The notes: generated by a model not told the origin, from the letters alone. Shown: positions 1 to 9,131, numbered from the stretch's first letter. The stretch is 64,000 nt of DNA from Amycolatopsis rifamycinica (GCF_000695625.1 NZ_JMQI01000066.1:62001-126000); one strand, 5' to 3'. A program made the numbers and translations.

Positions 1-436
1 CCAGCACGGCCCGCAGCCCGTGCACGGCACGATCGGGTGGGTAGCCCGCCGCGAGCAGCGGGGCGAGCACCGCCTCCACCGGCGCCAGCGCCGTGATCGA
101 CGCGAGCCGGCGGGTGAGCACGAGCGGTGCCGCCCGCGGGTGGCCGAGCATCGCGGCCCGGAACCCGTGCGCCAGCGCCGACATCGTCTCCCGCAGGTCC
201 GGGTCCGCGGGCGGCGCGGGGATCGCGGCGAGCAGCATCTCGGCGATCCCGTCCAGCAGCGCGTCCTTGCCGTCGACGTGGTTGTACAGGCTCATCGGGT
301 CGACGCCGAGCCGCCGCGCCAGCTTCCGCATGCTGACGGCGGCCAGGCCCTCTTCGTCGACCATGGCGAGCCCGGCGAGCAGGATCCGTTCGCGCGACAG
401 GACGCCCTTGGGCGGCCGCCCGCGCCGGGTGGTCAC
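1..436 (-). CDS. TetR-family transcriptional regulator (3' end outside window)
   Basis: The first 145 codons of a TetR-type repressor read leftward off the window. The N-terminus carries a helix-turn-helix: an arginine-rich start (RRGRPPKGVLSRERIL), then SMRKLARRLGV and DPMSLYNHVDGKDALL, the usual TetR recognition helix. What remains looks like the start of a C-terminal ligand domain. The GTG start overlaps the TGA stop of the upstream P450 gene by four bases (GTGA), so the two are translationally coupled. A palindrome in front of the P450 gene is the likely operator, making this an autoregulated P450-repressor operon. The ligand is unknown. Confidence 0.88.
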   Translation of the reverse strand, partial: MTTRRGRPPKGVLSRERILLAGLAMVDEEGLAAVSMRKLARRLGVDPMSLYNHVDGKDALLDGIAEMLLAAIPAPPADPDLRETMSALAHGFRAAMLGHPRAAPLVLTRRLASITALAPVEAVLAPLLAAGYPPDRAVHGLRAVL

Positions 437-1737
437 GGCGTGAGCACCGCGGGCAGGTTCTCGTAGCCGCGCAGGATCCGCGTGTCGCGACGGCGGCCGC
501 CGGGCAGCACGCGCAGGCCGGGGAACCGGCCGAAGATCGTGCGCAGGCCGATCTCGCCCTCCATGCGCGCCAGCGACGCACCCAGGCAGTGGTGGCGACC
601 GGCGCCGAACGACACGTGGTCGCGCGCGCCCGCCCGGGTGACGTCGAAGACGCCCGGATCGGCGAACACGCCGGGGTCGCGGTTGGCGCCCGCGAGCACG
701 GTGGTGACCAGCGCCCCGCGCGGCAGCGGAACTCCGGCGACCTCGGTGGCGCGCGTGGCCAGCCGGCCGGTCAGCAGGACCGGCGGGTCGTACCGCAGCA
801 CCTCCTCGACGGCGTTGCTCCACAGATCCGGCCGTTCGCGCAGCACGGCGAGCTGCCCGGGGTCGCCCGCGAGCAGCGCGATGCCGCTGCCGAGCAGGTT
901 GACGGTCGTCTCGAACCCCGCCGCCAGCACCAGCCCCGCGGTGGACTTCAGTTCCGTCTCGGTGAGGCCGACGCCGCCGTCACGGGCCGCGACGAGCTTG
1001 CTGAACAGGTCGTCGCCGGGGTTGCGGCGGAGGTGGTCGAGGTGCTCGCCGAGCCAGGCGTCGAACTCGGCCAGCGCGGTTTCGACGTGCCGGAACGTGC
1101 GCCAGCCCAGCCCGAGGTCGAGGCTGGGCGCCGCGGCCGCGCCCAGCGACAGCACCTTCCCGAGATCGGACGGCGGCACGCCGAGGATCTCGCTGATGAC
1201 GGTGACCGGCAGCAGCGCGCAGTAGGACTCGACGAGGTCGAGCGGGGCGGCGGGGTCGAGCGCGTCGAGCAGGCCGTCCGCGATCTCCTGCACCCGGCCG
1301 CGCAGCTGCTCGACCGCGCGCACGGTGAACACGCCGGTGACGAGCTTGCGGTAGCGGGTGTGCTCGGGCGGGTTGACGGCCAGCAGCGACGGCGGCCGCA
1401 CCGGGTGCAGGTGCTCGCCTGCCGACCATTCGACGAGCCTGCCGAGCGCCGAGCCGTCGGATCCGATGACGCCGACGCGGAAATCCTCGCTGGCGAGAAC
1501 CTCCCGGACCGCGGCGTGCGTGGTGGTCATCCACCCGAAACGGGTGCGCGCGAGCGGCCCGGCCTCGCGGATCTCCTCGAACAGCCCGGTCAGCTCCCGC
1601 CCTTCGGCCGCGGCGACCACCATCCGCCCCTGCAGGTCACCGCGCCGGGCCTCACGGCGCAGCACGGTACGGGGGAGGGCGTGGCCGAGCCCCCAGCGAA
1701 CGACGGGCTTCGCGCGGGCCAGAGCTCCTTCGAGCAC
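433..1737 (-). CDS. Cytochrome P450
   Basis: A soluble bacterial P450 monooxygenase of 434 residues, the usual length. It has the I-helix motif AAGFETTVN (Glu instead of the more common Asp), the K-helix ExxR in EEVLRYDPP, and the haem-binding loop FGAGRHHCLGASLAR with the ligand near Cys384. It would oxidise a small hydrophobic substrate with electrons from a ferredoxin; none is encoded beside it. The GTG start is preceded by a purine-rich GAAGGGGGAAA ribosome site. It is co-transcribed with the TetR gene that overlaps its stop. The substrate cannot be read from sequence; the general look is that of CYP107/CYP105-type actinomycete enzymes. Confidence 0.93.
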   Translation of the reverse strand: MLEGALARAKPVVRWGLGHALPRTVLRREARRGDLQGRMVVAAAEGRELTGLFEEIREAGPLARTRFGWMTTTHAAVREVLASEDFRVGVIGSDGSALGRLVEWSAGEHLHPVRPPSLLAVNPPEHTRYRKLVTGVFTVRAVEQLRGRVQEIADGLLDALDPAAPLDLVESYCALLPVTVISEILGVPPSDLGKVLSLGAAAAPSLDLGLGWRTFRHVETALAEFDAWLGEHLDHLRRNPGDDLFSKLVAARDGGVGLTETELKSTAGLVLAAGFETTVNLLGSGIALLAGDPGQLAVLRERPDLWSNAVEEVLRYDPPVLLTGRLATRATEVAGVPLPRGALVTTVLAGANRDPGVFADPGVFDVTRAGARDHVSFGAGRHHCLGASLARMEGEIGLRTIFGRFPGLRVLPGGRRRDTRILRGYENLPAVLTP

Positions 1738-1760
1738 GGCTTTCCCCCTTCGGTCGGCGT

Positions 1761-1775
1761 ACCTACAGTGTAGGT
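1761..1775. promoter_or_regulatory. Palindromic operator upstream of the P450-tetR pair
   Basis: ACCTACAGTGTAGGT is a 7-1-7 inverted repeat, 23 bases before the P450 GTG start. It ends on the stop codon of the upstream DUF998 gene. A site this close to the start, in front of an operon ending in a TetR gene, is typical of TetR autoregulation. The assignment is by position and symmetry only. Confidence 0.6.
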
Positions 1776-2455
1776 TATCGACGCCGCCGGGCGGGTTGCG
1801 TCGGTGGCCCGGACCTCGACCCGACCGGCGCCAGGAGCACGCCGAGAGCGATCAGCTCCGTCAGCGCCATCCCGCGTTCCACCAGGCCGAGCGGGATGAG
1901 CGTCCACCAGCGGCCGTCCTCCGCGGCGGCCACCACCACCGCGCCCAGGATCACCGCGAACCAGCCCAGTGACACGATCGCCAGCACGCGGACCAGCCGG
2001 CGGCGGCCGGGTGACGACGGGAACGCCGTGCGCGCCGCGACCAGGACCGCCAGCGGCAGGGCCACGAACGCCACCACGCTCGCGATCCGGTGCAGCGTGC
2101 CGCCGAAGTCCGCGCGGGAGACCGTGGCCCAGTCCGGTTTGGGGAAGGCCACGATGACCAGCAGCCCGACCGTCCACAGTGTTCCCAGTACGGCCGCCGC
2201 CGCCGGGAGCCGCCGCTGGCGGTGCAGCACCAGCAGGCCGGCCGCCGAGCCGAGGGCGACCAGGAGCACCGCGGTGTCGAACACCCACTTGTGGTCGGAG
2301 AGGCCGTATTCGCTGATCGTGCGGCGGGTGACGCTGATCTGGTCGGTGGGCGGGATGACCTGCAGCAACAGCACCAGGCCGGCGCCGATCACCAAGGCCG
2401 CGATGCCCGTCAGCGAGACCGCGGCCGACACTCGTCGCGCAGGGAACGTGACCAT
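1775..2455 (-). CDS. DUF998 integral membrane protein
   Basis: A 226-residue membrane protein with about six hydrophobic helices. The first follows a short arginine-containing head (ALVIGAGLVLLL), and an external loop contains the family-typical ISEYGLSDHKW. The pattern fits DUF998 proteins, whose function is not established. The ATG start is 34 bases left of a divergent region leading to the carboxypeptidase gene. The stop lies at the edge of the P450 operator, so this gene is probably a separate unit reading toward the P450 pair. Confidence 0.75.
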   Translation of the reverse strand: MVTFPARRVSAAVSLTGIAALVIGAGLVLLLQVIPPTDQISVTRRTISEYGLSDHKWVFDTAVLLVALGSAAGLLVLHRQRRLPAAAAVLGTLWTVGLLVIVAFPKPDWATVSRADFGGTLHRIASVVAFVALPLAVLVAARTAFPSSPGRRRLVRVLAIVSLGWFAVILGAVVVAAAEDGRWWTLIPLGLVERGMALTELIALGVLLAPVGSRSGPPTQPARRRR

Positions 2456-2609
2456 GGACCGACCGTAGCCGACCGGTGGTTGAACTCCCGTGAAAAGCTT
2501 TGAACGCTGTACGACTTACGGCGGTGTCCGCGGCCGGATTTCCTCCATTATGGTCCTCCGCTACCGGTACGTCCGTGCGTGCCGGCCTCGGTCAAGGAGG
2601 TCGCTTCCT

Positions 2610-5105
2610 GTGGGGAATTCACCAAGACGGCTAGTGCTGCTGGCTTCGGCCGTCGCACTGGCCGGAACGTTCGTCGCGTTGCCGTCCGGCACGGCGGGCG
2701 CAGCGCAGAACATCCTGCGCGCCGACAAGTCGGTGGCCCGCTCGTGCTTCGCGAAAGTGCTGCCCAAGGGCACTTCGGGCGCCGATCGCCGCGAGCTGAC
2801 GTCCACCGTGGACGGCCTCGTCCAGGCGCGGCTGAAGCCGGCGCAGGGCGCGGAGGGCGACTGGGACGTCGCCGTGTTCGACAAGGCCACCGGTGCGGTG
2901 GTCGCCGCCTCGACGGCGTTGCGCAGCCACGAACTCGCCGAAAGCTTCGTGAAGAAGGGGCAGGAACTCGTCGTCCAGGGCTGCCGGTACGGCGGCTCGG
3001 CCGGTCAGGCCCAGCTCGGCGTCGACTTCCTGGCGCTGACCCCGCAGGGCACGCCGACCGGCACCGCCCCGGCGACCCAGCGCGCGGAGCTCGTCCGCGT
3101 CGAGACGCCGACGCGCGCCGACAAGGGCAAGCTGACCGCCCTCGGGCTCGACGTCACGGAGAAGGGGGACGCGACCGGGGTCGAGGTCGTGCTCGCCGAC
3201 GACGCCGACCGCAAGACGCTCTCCGACAGCGGCTTCAAGTCGAAGGTCATCGAGGCGGACCTCTCGGCCAAGTCGGTCCGCGACGCGAAGACCGACCGCG
3301 AGTACGCCGCCAAGACCGCCGCGTCCGCGCTGCCCTCCGGGCGCACCGCCTACCGGCACCTCTACGAGTACAACTACGAGCTCAAGGAACTGGCGCGCAA
3401 GAACCCGGGCCTGGTCTCGGCGTTCACGATGCCGGAATCGACCTGGGAAGGCCGTGACGTCGTCGGCGTCGAAATCGCCTCCGACGTGAAGAACGTGACC
3501 GACGGCAAGCCGGTGAACTTCACCATGGGCGTGCACCACGCCCGGGAGTGGCCGGCCGGCGAGCACGTCATGGAGTGGGCGTACGAGCTGGTCAACGGCT
3601 ACTCGCGGGACGCCGCCATCCGGTCCATGGTGAGCAAGACGCGCAACATCGTCGTGCCGATCATCAACCCGGACGGCTTCGAGATCTCCCGCGAAGCCGA
3701 GCCCAAGGGCGACTTCACCCGGTTCGACTACGAGATGAAGCGGAAGAACTGCAACGTCAACGACTCGCCGCCGCAGTTCGCGACCGGCGTCTGCAAGGCG
3801 AACCCGGGCGGCCGCGTCCGCGGTACCGACCCGAACCGCAACTACGGCGGCTTCTGGGGCGGCGCCGGCGCCGAGCTGAACTGGAGCGGCGACACCTTCC
3901 GCGGGTCCGCGCCGTTCAGCGAGCCCGAGGTGCGCAACGTCCGCTCGATCGTGTCCTCGCGCCAGGTGACCAACCTGATCACGATGCACACGGTCGCCGC
4001 GCTCGTGCTGCGTCCGCCGGGCGTGGCGGACGTCCGCCCGCCGCTCGAGGAGCCGCAGTACAAGGCGCTCGGCGACAAGCTGGCCTCGCGCAACGGCTAC
4101 ACCAGCGAGCCGAGCTGGGCGCTCTACGACACCACCGGCACGACCGAAGACTGGTCGTACTGGGCCACCGGCGGCTGGGGCTTCACCATCGAGGTCGGCG
4201 GAAACGGCTTCCACGGGCCCTACGCCGACAGCGTCGTGGCCGAGTACGCGGGCCTGGCCCCGGCGGCCGGGGCCGGCAAGGGCGGCAACCGCCAGGCGTT
4301 CCTGGACATGCTGGGCAACGCGGCCGACCCGCAGCAGCACTCCACGCTGATCGGCTCGGCGCCGAAGAACTACCAGCTCAAGCTGCACAAGACGTTCCAG
4401 ACGCCGACGTCGCCGGTGATCCAGCCCGACGGCTCCACCAAGCCGCCGATCTACATCACCGACGACCTGAACTCGAAGTTCACCGCCACCGGCGGGCGCT
4501 TCGCCTGGTCGGTCAACCCGTCGACGCGGCCATACGTGGCCGGCCGGTACGGGCGGGACCCGCAGGGCCCGGCGCAGCAGGGCTTCGCGGTCACCAACCC
4601 GGCGGGTGTGCCGCCGATCAACCAGAACTACCCGGCCGACCCGGCGGGTGACTCGTTCACCTTCCACGTCGACGGCCTCCCGAAGGTCGACAACGGGAAG
4701 TTCAGCGTCAACATCAACTGGGCGAACACCGCGACCGACTGGGACCTGTTCATCTACGACTCGGCGGGCAACCTGGTCAGCTCGTCGGCCAACGGCGGCA
4801 CGACGTCCGAGCACGCCGTGCTGTTCGACCCGCCGGCCGGTGATTACAAGGCCGTGGTGGTCAACTACGACCAGGCGAACCCGGCCGCGGTCGACGACTG
4901 GAGCGGCGACGTGTCGTTCTCGTCGCCGGTCCCGCCGACGTACGGCACGAAGGAGGCCTACCAGCTGACCTGCTCGTCGCCGAGCGGCAAGCTCGTCGGC
5001 GTGGCGGACGTCTTCGTCGACCGCGGCCAGACGGTCGACGTCGGCGAGGTCTGCACCCGCTCCGCGCACGCGCAGAAGCAGCGTGCTTCGGGTGGCGCCC
5101 GGTAG
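2610..5105 (+). CDS. Secreted zinc carboxypeptidase, peptidase family M14
   Basis: An extracellular metallocarboxypeptidase of 831 residues. The GTG start is chosen because AAGGAGG lies nine bases upstream and it opens a signal peptide (PRRLVLLASAVALAG...TAGA); an ATG 120 bases earlier has no ribosome site. Zinc ligands are His310 and Glu313 in HHAREWPAGEH and the His of LITMHTVA; the catalytic Glu is in FTIEVGGNG. DPNRNYGGFWGG is the substrate carboxylate-binding segment. After the catalytic domain comes a beta-rich C-terminal region (WDLFIYDSAGN...) resembling a pre-peptidase C-terminal or jelly-roll domain, making the protein much longer than classical carboxypeptidases. It stands alone and is closed by a strong terminator. 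Confidence 0.93.
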   Translation: MGNSPRRLVLLASAVALAGTFVALPSGTAGAAQNILRADKSVARSCFAKVLPKGTSGADRRELTSTVDGLVQARLKPAQGAEGDWDVAVFDKATGAVVAASTALRSHELAESFVKKGQELVVQGCRYGGSAGQAQLGVDFLALTPQGTPTGTAPATQRAELVRVETPTRADKGKLTALGLDVTEKGDATGVEVVLADDADRKTLSDSGFKSKVIEADLSAKSVRDAKTDREYAAKTAASALPSGRTAYRHLYEYNYELKELARKNPGLVSAFTMPESTWEGRDVVGVEIASDVKNVTDGKPVNFTMGVHHAREWPAGEHVMEWAYELVNGYSRDAAIRSMVSKTRNIVVPIINPDGFEISREAEPKGDFTRFDYEMKRKNCNVNDSPPQFATGVCKANPGGRVRGTDPNRNYGGFWGGAGAELNWSGDTFRGSAPFSEPEVRNVRSIVSSRQVTNLITMHTVAALVLRPPGVADVRPPLEEPQYKALGDKLASRNGYTSEPSWALYDTTGTTEDWSYWATGGWGFTIEVGGNGFHGPYADSVVAEYAGLAPAAGAGKGGNRQAFLDMLGNAADPQQHSTLIGSAPKNYQLKLHKTFQTPTSPVIQPDGSTKPPIYITDDLNSKFTATGGRFAWSVNPSTRPYVAGRYGRDPQGPAQQGFAVTNPAGVPPINQNYPADPAGDSFTFHVDGLPKVDNGKFSVNINWANTATDWDLFIYDSAGNLVSSSANGGTTSEHAVLFDPPAGDYKAVVVNYDQANPAAVDDWSGDVSFSSPVPPTYGTKEAYQLTCSSPSGKLVGVADVFVDRGQTVDVGEVCTRSAHAQKQRASGGAR

Positions 5106-5119
5106 CAGTTGCGTTAGTC

Positions 5120-5159
5120 CCGTGAAGGCCTCCTCGTTCGCGCGAGGAGGCCTTCACGG
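5120..5159. terminator. Bidirectional Rho-independent-type hairpin
   Basis: Perfect 17-bp arms at 5120-5136 and 5143-5159 enclose a six-base loop. The hairpin closes both the carboxypeptidase gene (plus) and the lysE-like gene (minus), whose TGA stop lies inside the stem. There is no long T-tract, as is usual in actinomycetes. The stem core GAAGGCC-CCTCG recurs in the hairpin at 29083-29123. Confidence 0.85.
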
Positions 5160-5783
5160 CGTTAAGGCGAGGATGATGCCGAGGACGACCAGAACGGTGC
5201 CCACGACGCGGTTGAGGGCCGGTTCGGCGTGGGCGTACCAGCGCTGGGTGGCGGGGGCGGAGAACAGCAGGGCCACGCTCAGGTGCCACGCGGCCGAGGC
5301 GACGACGATCAGCGCGACGGCGGCCGCCTTGACGGCGGTGGGTTCGGTGGGCGGGAGGGTGGCGGTGAGGACGCTGCCGAAGAACGCGGCGGCCTTGGGG
5401 TTGGTCAGGTTGCTGAGGACGCCGCGGCCGAACGCGGTGCGGTGCCCGGCCGGCGGGGCGTCCCGGTCCGGCTGCTCCCGGGGTTCGCCGGGCGCGCGGG
5501 CGCGCCACCACAGCCGGACGCCCAGCCACGCCAGGTAGCCGCCGCACGCCACGCGCAACGCCGTCGCGAGCCACGGTGTGCGGGCCAGCAGGCCGCCCAG
5601 CCCGAAGACCGCGACCGCGGCGAGCAGGCCGCCCGCGGCGACCACCCCGAGCGCGATCGCCACCGCGGACCGCCGGGTCCCGGTGGCGGCCGTGTGGGCG
5701 ATGAGGACGAAGTTGGGGCCGGGGGTGACCGCGGCCGGGAGGTAGGCCAGGAGGGCGGTGCCGAGGGCAGCGGCGGCGTGCAT
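5154..5783 (-). CDS. LysE/RhtB-family amino-acid exporter
   Basis: A 209-residue inner-membrane protein with about six helices and the family signature TPGPNFVLIAHTA near the N-terminus (usual form TPGPNxxxV), then FGRGVLSNLTNPKAAAFFGS. These proteins expel amino acids or related metabolites using the proton gradient. The ATG start was chosen because it gives the normal family length and lies five bases after the stop of the J-domain gene; a longer reading adds a basic stretch unlike the family. It is probably the second gene of that transcript. The stop codon lies in the terminator stem. Confidence 0.88.
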   Translation of the reverse strand: MHAAAALGTALLAYLPAAVTPGPNFVLIAHTAATGTRRSAVAIALGVVAAGGLLAAVAVFGLGGLLARTPWLATALRVACGGYLAWLGVRLWWRARAPGEPREQPDRDAPPAGHRTAFGRGVLSNLTNPKAAAFFGSVLTATLPPTEPTAVKAAAVALIVVASAAWHLSVALLFSAPATQRWYAHAEPALNRVVGTVLVVLGIILALTP

Positions 5784-5788
5784 GCGCC

Positions 5789-6946
5789 TCAGGCCGCCCG
5801 GCCGCCTCCGCCGACGACCTGGTCGCGCACCGTCCGCAGCGCCTCGTGGTCCACTGTGGACGGATCGGCCGCGAGCCATTCGCCGATCTCGTGCAGGAAC
5901 TCCTCCGGGGTCATCGGCGCGACCGCCAGGTCACCCGGGTCCGCCGTGGTCAGGTCCCCGCTGCGGCTCGGGTAGACGATCATCACGCCCCGCAGCGCCA
6001 CGCCCGGCAGCAGGCCGCGGTACGCCGCCAGGCTTTCGGTCAGCCGGCTGCCGCCGCCGCGGAACGGGCGGCCGTTGCGCAGCAGCCTGCCGTCCTCCGC
6101 CGTCTCGTAGTGGCCCGGCAGCCACAGCTTCGACTCGATGAGCACCAGCCGCTTGCCGCACAGCACCGCGTGGTCGACGTCGGCGAACACCGAGCCCGGC
6201 CAGGCGAGCCCGTGGAAGATGCGGGCGCCCGGCAGCCGGGTCAGGTAGCCCTCGAGCAGGTCGGCGGTGAGCCGCTCGGCCAGCTCGTCGCGCTCGGTGC
6301 CGGGCGTGCCGAACACCGTGCGCCCGCCGAACTCCTCGGCGTACGCTTCGCGCGCCTTCGCCGCGCGGAGGTACCCGCGCGCCAGCCGCTGGACCAGCAG
6401 GGCCGTGCCCGCCGTGAGCAGCAGCCAGACGGCGAGCATCGGCGGCGAGAAGCCGGCCCCGGTGACCAGCGGCAGCAGCACGAGCACCATGCCGGCCACC
6501 GCGGCGACCACCGGCGTGTGCCCTGGCCCGCCGCGGCGGCCGTGCCGCATCCGGGTGTCCTCCCCGGCGAGGTGCCACCAGCTCAGGTCCTCGGCGTCCA
6601 GCTCGGGCAGGTCGGGGACGAAGCCGGGCTCGTCGCCGAAGCGCCGCCGGGGCCGCGGCCGGACCGGCACGGGCACCACGGCCGCGCCGCCGGAGTCGTA
6701 GCGGGCGCGGGCGACCGGGTCGCTCAGGACGTCGTAGGCCTCGCGCAGCAGCCGGAACGTGCCGACCGTGCCGCCGCCGTCCGGGTGCATGGTCTTGGCC
6801 AGCCGGCGATAGGCGGCCTTGACGTCGGCCGCCGTGGCGTCGCGGCGAAGGCCGAGCACCTCGTAGTAGTCGACGTCGGGCACGCGGGTGGTCACCTCCG
6901 ATGGCTGCGCGAAGACTTTATGGGGTCGGGTCGCCGGCGTTGTCAC
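5789..6946 (-). CDS. J-domain protein with membrane helices and a NERD-like nuclease domain
   Basis: A 385-residue fusion. Residues about 25-90 are a DnaJ J-domain (DYYEVLGLRRDATAADVKAAYRRLAK) with an intact HPD motif, so it should stimulate an Hsp70 ATPase. A hydrophobic stretch of two helices follows (VVAAVAGMVLVLLPLV and MLAVWLLLTAGTALL). The C-terminal half resembles the NERD domain: FADVDHAVL followed by LIESKLW gives the D...ExK arrangement of restriction-like nucleases. The start is uncertain: GTG at 6946 is used, but GTG at 6895 would also retain the J-domain. It precedes the lysE-like gene. Function is not established; membrane-anchored quality control or nucleic-acid defence are possible readings. 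Confidence 0.75.
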   Translation of the reverse strand: MTTPATRPHKVFAQPSEVTTRVPDVDYYEVLGLRRDATAADVKAAYRRLAKTMHPDGGGTVGTFRLLREAYDVLSDPVARARYDSGGAAVVPVPVRPRPRRRFGDEPGFVPDLPELDAEDLSWWHLAGEDTRMRHGRRGGPGHTPVVAAVAGMVLVLLPLVTGAGFSPPMLAVWLLLTAGTALLVQRLARGYLRAAKAREAYAEEFGGRTVFGTPGTERDELAERLTADLLEGYLTRLPGARIFHGLAWPGSVFADVDHAVLCGKRLVLIESKLWLPGHYETAEDGRLLRNGRPFRGGGSRLTESLAAYRGLLPGVALRGVMIVYPSRSGDLTTADPGDLAVAPMTPEEFLHEIGEWLAADPSTVDHEALRTVRDQVVGGGGRAA

Positions 6947-7275
6947 CGCCTCGGCGGCCCGCCGGGGTGCTGGTCCTCGGTGCAGGTCAGGGCCGTTTTG
7001 CCGTCGGCAGCGGAGGAATCGGCGCGGGGCGGGTGCCCGCGTCGCGCGTGGTGGCGGCGGCTCGCCTGCCGGGTTCGCGGAGTGTCCACTGAGGACCGCT
7101 TGTCACCCGGAAGTGTTGCCGCCTGGGAAAAGGCGGGCTTGTGGTGACGGATCGTAGCTGGACTCCACTCGAATGGCCGTGAACATGTGTTCGAATTCTC
7201 GGCTAGGCTGGTGCCATGTCCTCGACCCCATAGACGTGACGGGCCCACCGCCACCCCACCTCGGCAGCGGGCCCG
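6947..7275. other. Gene-poor interval with a LexA-like site
   Basis: These 329 bases lie between the ligase gene stop and the J-domain gene start. Reading frames here show no protein-like composition. The only clear signal is the SOS-box-like site at 7179-7194. On the plus strand it is followed by a TAGGCT hexamer and an ATG that opens just five codons before TAG at 7232. Confidence 0.5.
7179..7194. promoter_or_regulatory. LexA (SOS) box-like sequence
   Basis: GTGAACATGTGTTCGA matches the actinobacterial SOS box TCGAAC-N4-GTTCGA at ten of twelve fixed positions, missing only the first two. A -10-like TAGGCT follows on the plus strand, but no gene follows there. On the minus strand it lies about 230 bases before the J-domain gene. 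Confidence 0.5.
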
Positions 7276-8877
7276 TCACCCCCGCCGGCGCTCGCGCAGC
7301 AGGTACCGCTGCAGCTTGCCGCCGGCACTGCGTGGCAGCGCCTCGAGGAACCGCACCCGGCGCGGGTACTTGTACGGCGCGGCAACGGCTTTGGCGTGCT
7401 CCTGCAGGGCGTGCACGACCTGCGGGCCCGGCGCGACGCCGGGCCGGAGCACGACGAAGGCGGTCACGACCGCACCCCGATCCGGATCGGGCGTGCCGAC
7501 CACCGCGCACTCCTCGACGTCGGGGTGCGTCAGAAGCACCTCTTCGACCTCGGGAGCCGCGATGTTGTAACCGGAAGAGACGATCATGTCGTCGCTGCGC
7601 GCCACGAACCGGAAGTACCCGTCGGGTTCGCGGACGTAGGTGTCACCGGTGATGTTCCAGCCGTCGCGGACGTAGCCGGCCTGCCGGGGATCGCCGAGGT
7701 AGCGGCAGCCGGTGGGGCCCTGGACGGCGAGCCGGCCGGGCGTGCCGTCCGGGACCGGGCGGCCGTCGGCGTCGAGGACGGCGGCGCGGAAGCCGGGGAC
7801 GACCTTGCCGGTGAAGCCGGGGCGGGCGTCGTCGCCGGCCGCGGAGATGAACACGTGCAGCATCTCCGTGCTGCCGATGCCGTCGATCAACGGCGATCCG
7901 ACGACGTCGCGGTACCGCTCGGCGACGGCGGCGGGGAGGGCTTCCCCGGCGGAGACGGCGCGGCGGACGCCGGCCAGCAGGGGCCCGTCGCCGGAGCCGA
8001 GGATCGCGCGGTAGGCGGTGGGGGCGGTGAACAGCACCGTCACCGCCTGCTCGGCGACGACCGACGCCAGCTCCCGGGGTGTCGCGCGGTCCAGCAGGAG
8101 CACGGAGGCGCCGGCGCGCAGCGGGAACACCAGGAGGCCACCGAGGCCGAAGGTGAACGCCAGCGGCGGCGTCCCGCAGAACACGTCGTCCGGGGTGGGC
8201 CGGAGGACGTGGCGGGAGAACGTGTCGGCGATGGCGAGCAGGTCGCGGTGGAAGTGCATGGTGGCCTTCGGTGTCCCGGTGGTGCCGGAGGTGAAGGCGA
8301 GCAGGGCGACGTCGTCGGCGGCGGTCGGCACGTCGGCGAAGGTGGCCGGGTGCCGGGCGCAGCGTTCGGCCAGTTCGGCGCGCTCGGTGCCGTACGCCAC
8401 CACGGGCAGCGCCGGCGGCAGCTCCTCGAGCAGGCGCTCGTCGCACAGGGCCACCGTGGGCCGCGCGCGGTCGGTGATCTTGTCGAGCTCGCCGCGGCGC
8501 AGCATCGGCATGGTCGCCACGGCGACGGCGCCGGCCTTGAGGACGCCGAGCCAGCACGCCGCGAGCCACGGCGTGTTGGGGCCGCGCAGCAGCACGCGGT
8601 TGCCCGGCACGACACCCAGCTCCGCGGTGAGGACGTGGGCAATCCGGTTGGCGCGGGCCAAGACCTCGCCGTAGGTCCACGTCTCGTGCGGGGAACGCAG
8701 GCAGGGGCGCTCCGGGCCGAGGCGGGCGGTGGTCTCGTCGAGCAACACGGTCGCGGCGTTGAGCCGGTCGGGGTAGTGCAGCTCCGGCAGGTCGAACACC
8801 AGCCGCGGCCACTGGTCGCCGGGTGGCAGCCGGTCGCGGCAGAACGAGTCGGTGTGAGCGCTGGGCGTAAGCCTCAT
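7276..8877 (-). CDS. Acyl/aryl-CoA ligase (benzoate-CoA-ligase-like)
   Basis: A 533-residue member of the ANL superfamily that activates a carboxylic acid as acyl-AMP and then forms the CoA thioester. The P-loop is LAFTSGTTGTPKATMH, the adenine-binding motif is GIGSTEMLHVF, the hinge is FVARSDDMIVSSGYNIAAPEVE, and the C-terminal catalytic lysine is in PRSAGGKLQRY. The overall pattern is closest to the benzoate- and 2-aminobenzoate-CoA ligase group, but the substrate is an inference. The ATG is preceded by GAGGAG at six bases; the frame extends further upstream without a ribosome site. It is a single gene. Confidence 0.85.
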   Translation of the reverse strand: MRLTPSAHTDSFCRDRLPPGDQWPRLVFDLPELHYPDRLNAATVLLDETTARLGPERPCLRSPHETWTYGEVLARANRIAHVLTAELGVVPGNRVLLRGPNTPWLAACWLGVLKAGAVAVATMPMLRRGELDKITDRARPTVALCDERLLEELPPALPVVAYGTERAELAERCARHPATFADVPTAADDVALLAFTSGTTGTPKATMHFHRDLLAIADTFSRHVLRPTPDDVFCGTPPLAFTFGLGGLLVFPLRAGASVLLLDRATPRELASVVAEQAVTVLFTAPTAYRAILGSGDGPLLAGVRRAVSAGEALPAAVAERYRDVVGSPLIDGIGSTEMLHVFISAAGDDARPGFTGKVVPGFRAAVLDADGRPVPDGTPGRLAVQGPTGCRYLGDPRQAGYVRDGWNITGDTYVREPDGYFRFVARSDDMIVSSGYNIAAPEVEEVLLTHPDVEECAVVGTPDPDRGAVVTAFVVLRPGVAPGPQVVHALQEHAKAVAAPYKYPRRVRFLEALPRSAGGKLQRYLLRERRRG

Positions 8878-9131
8878 CGCGGCTCCTCGGGGTCGAGCTG
8901 CACCACCGTGAACGTAGCACTCGTTGCGACCGTCGAAAAGGCGCAATGTCGCTCCGGTGACGGCGGCGACGACTCAGCGATACGGCGATTCGGCCGACGG
9001 CCTGAGTGGCGGGTCCGGCGATGATGGCCGCCTCGCGAGCCGGCGCGTTTTCGCGGCCACGCGCGGGATCACGCGTTCGTGAGCGCGCGGGAGCACCGCC
9101 CGGCGGCGTGCCGCCCAGTAGCTTTTCGATC

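Noticed and set aside
2490-2609. Earlier ATG for the carboxypeptidase
   Set aside because: It adds 40 charged residues before the signal peptide and lacks a ribosome site, whereas GTG 2610 has AAGGAGG.
2631-5069. 812-codon open frame on the minus strand
   Set aside because: It is antisense to the M14 carboxypeptidase, with the Arg/Val/Asp-rich composition of a high-GC shadow frame and no recognisable motif.
6943-7254. 103-codon minus-strand frame
   Set aside because: No ribosome site, low-complexity composition and no resemblance to a protein family; treated as non-coding.
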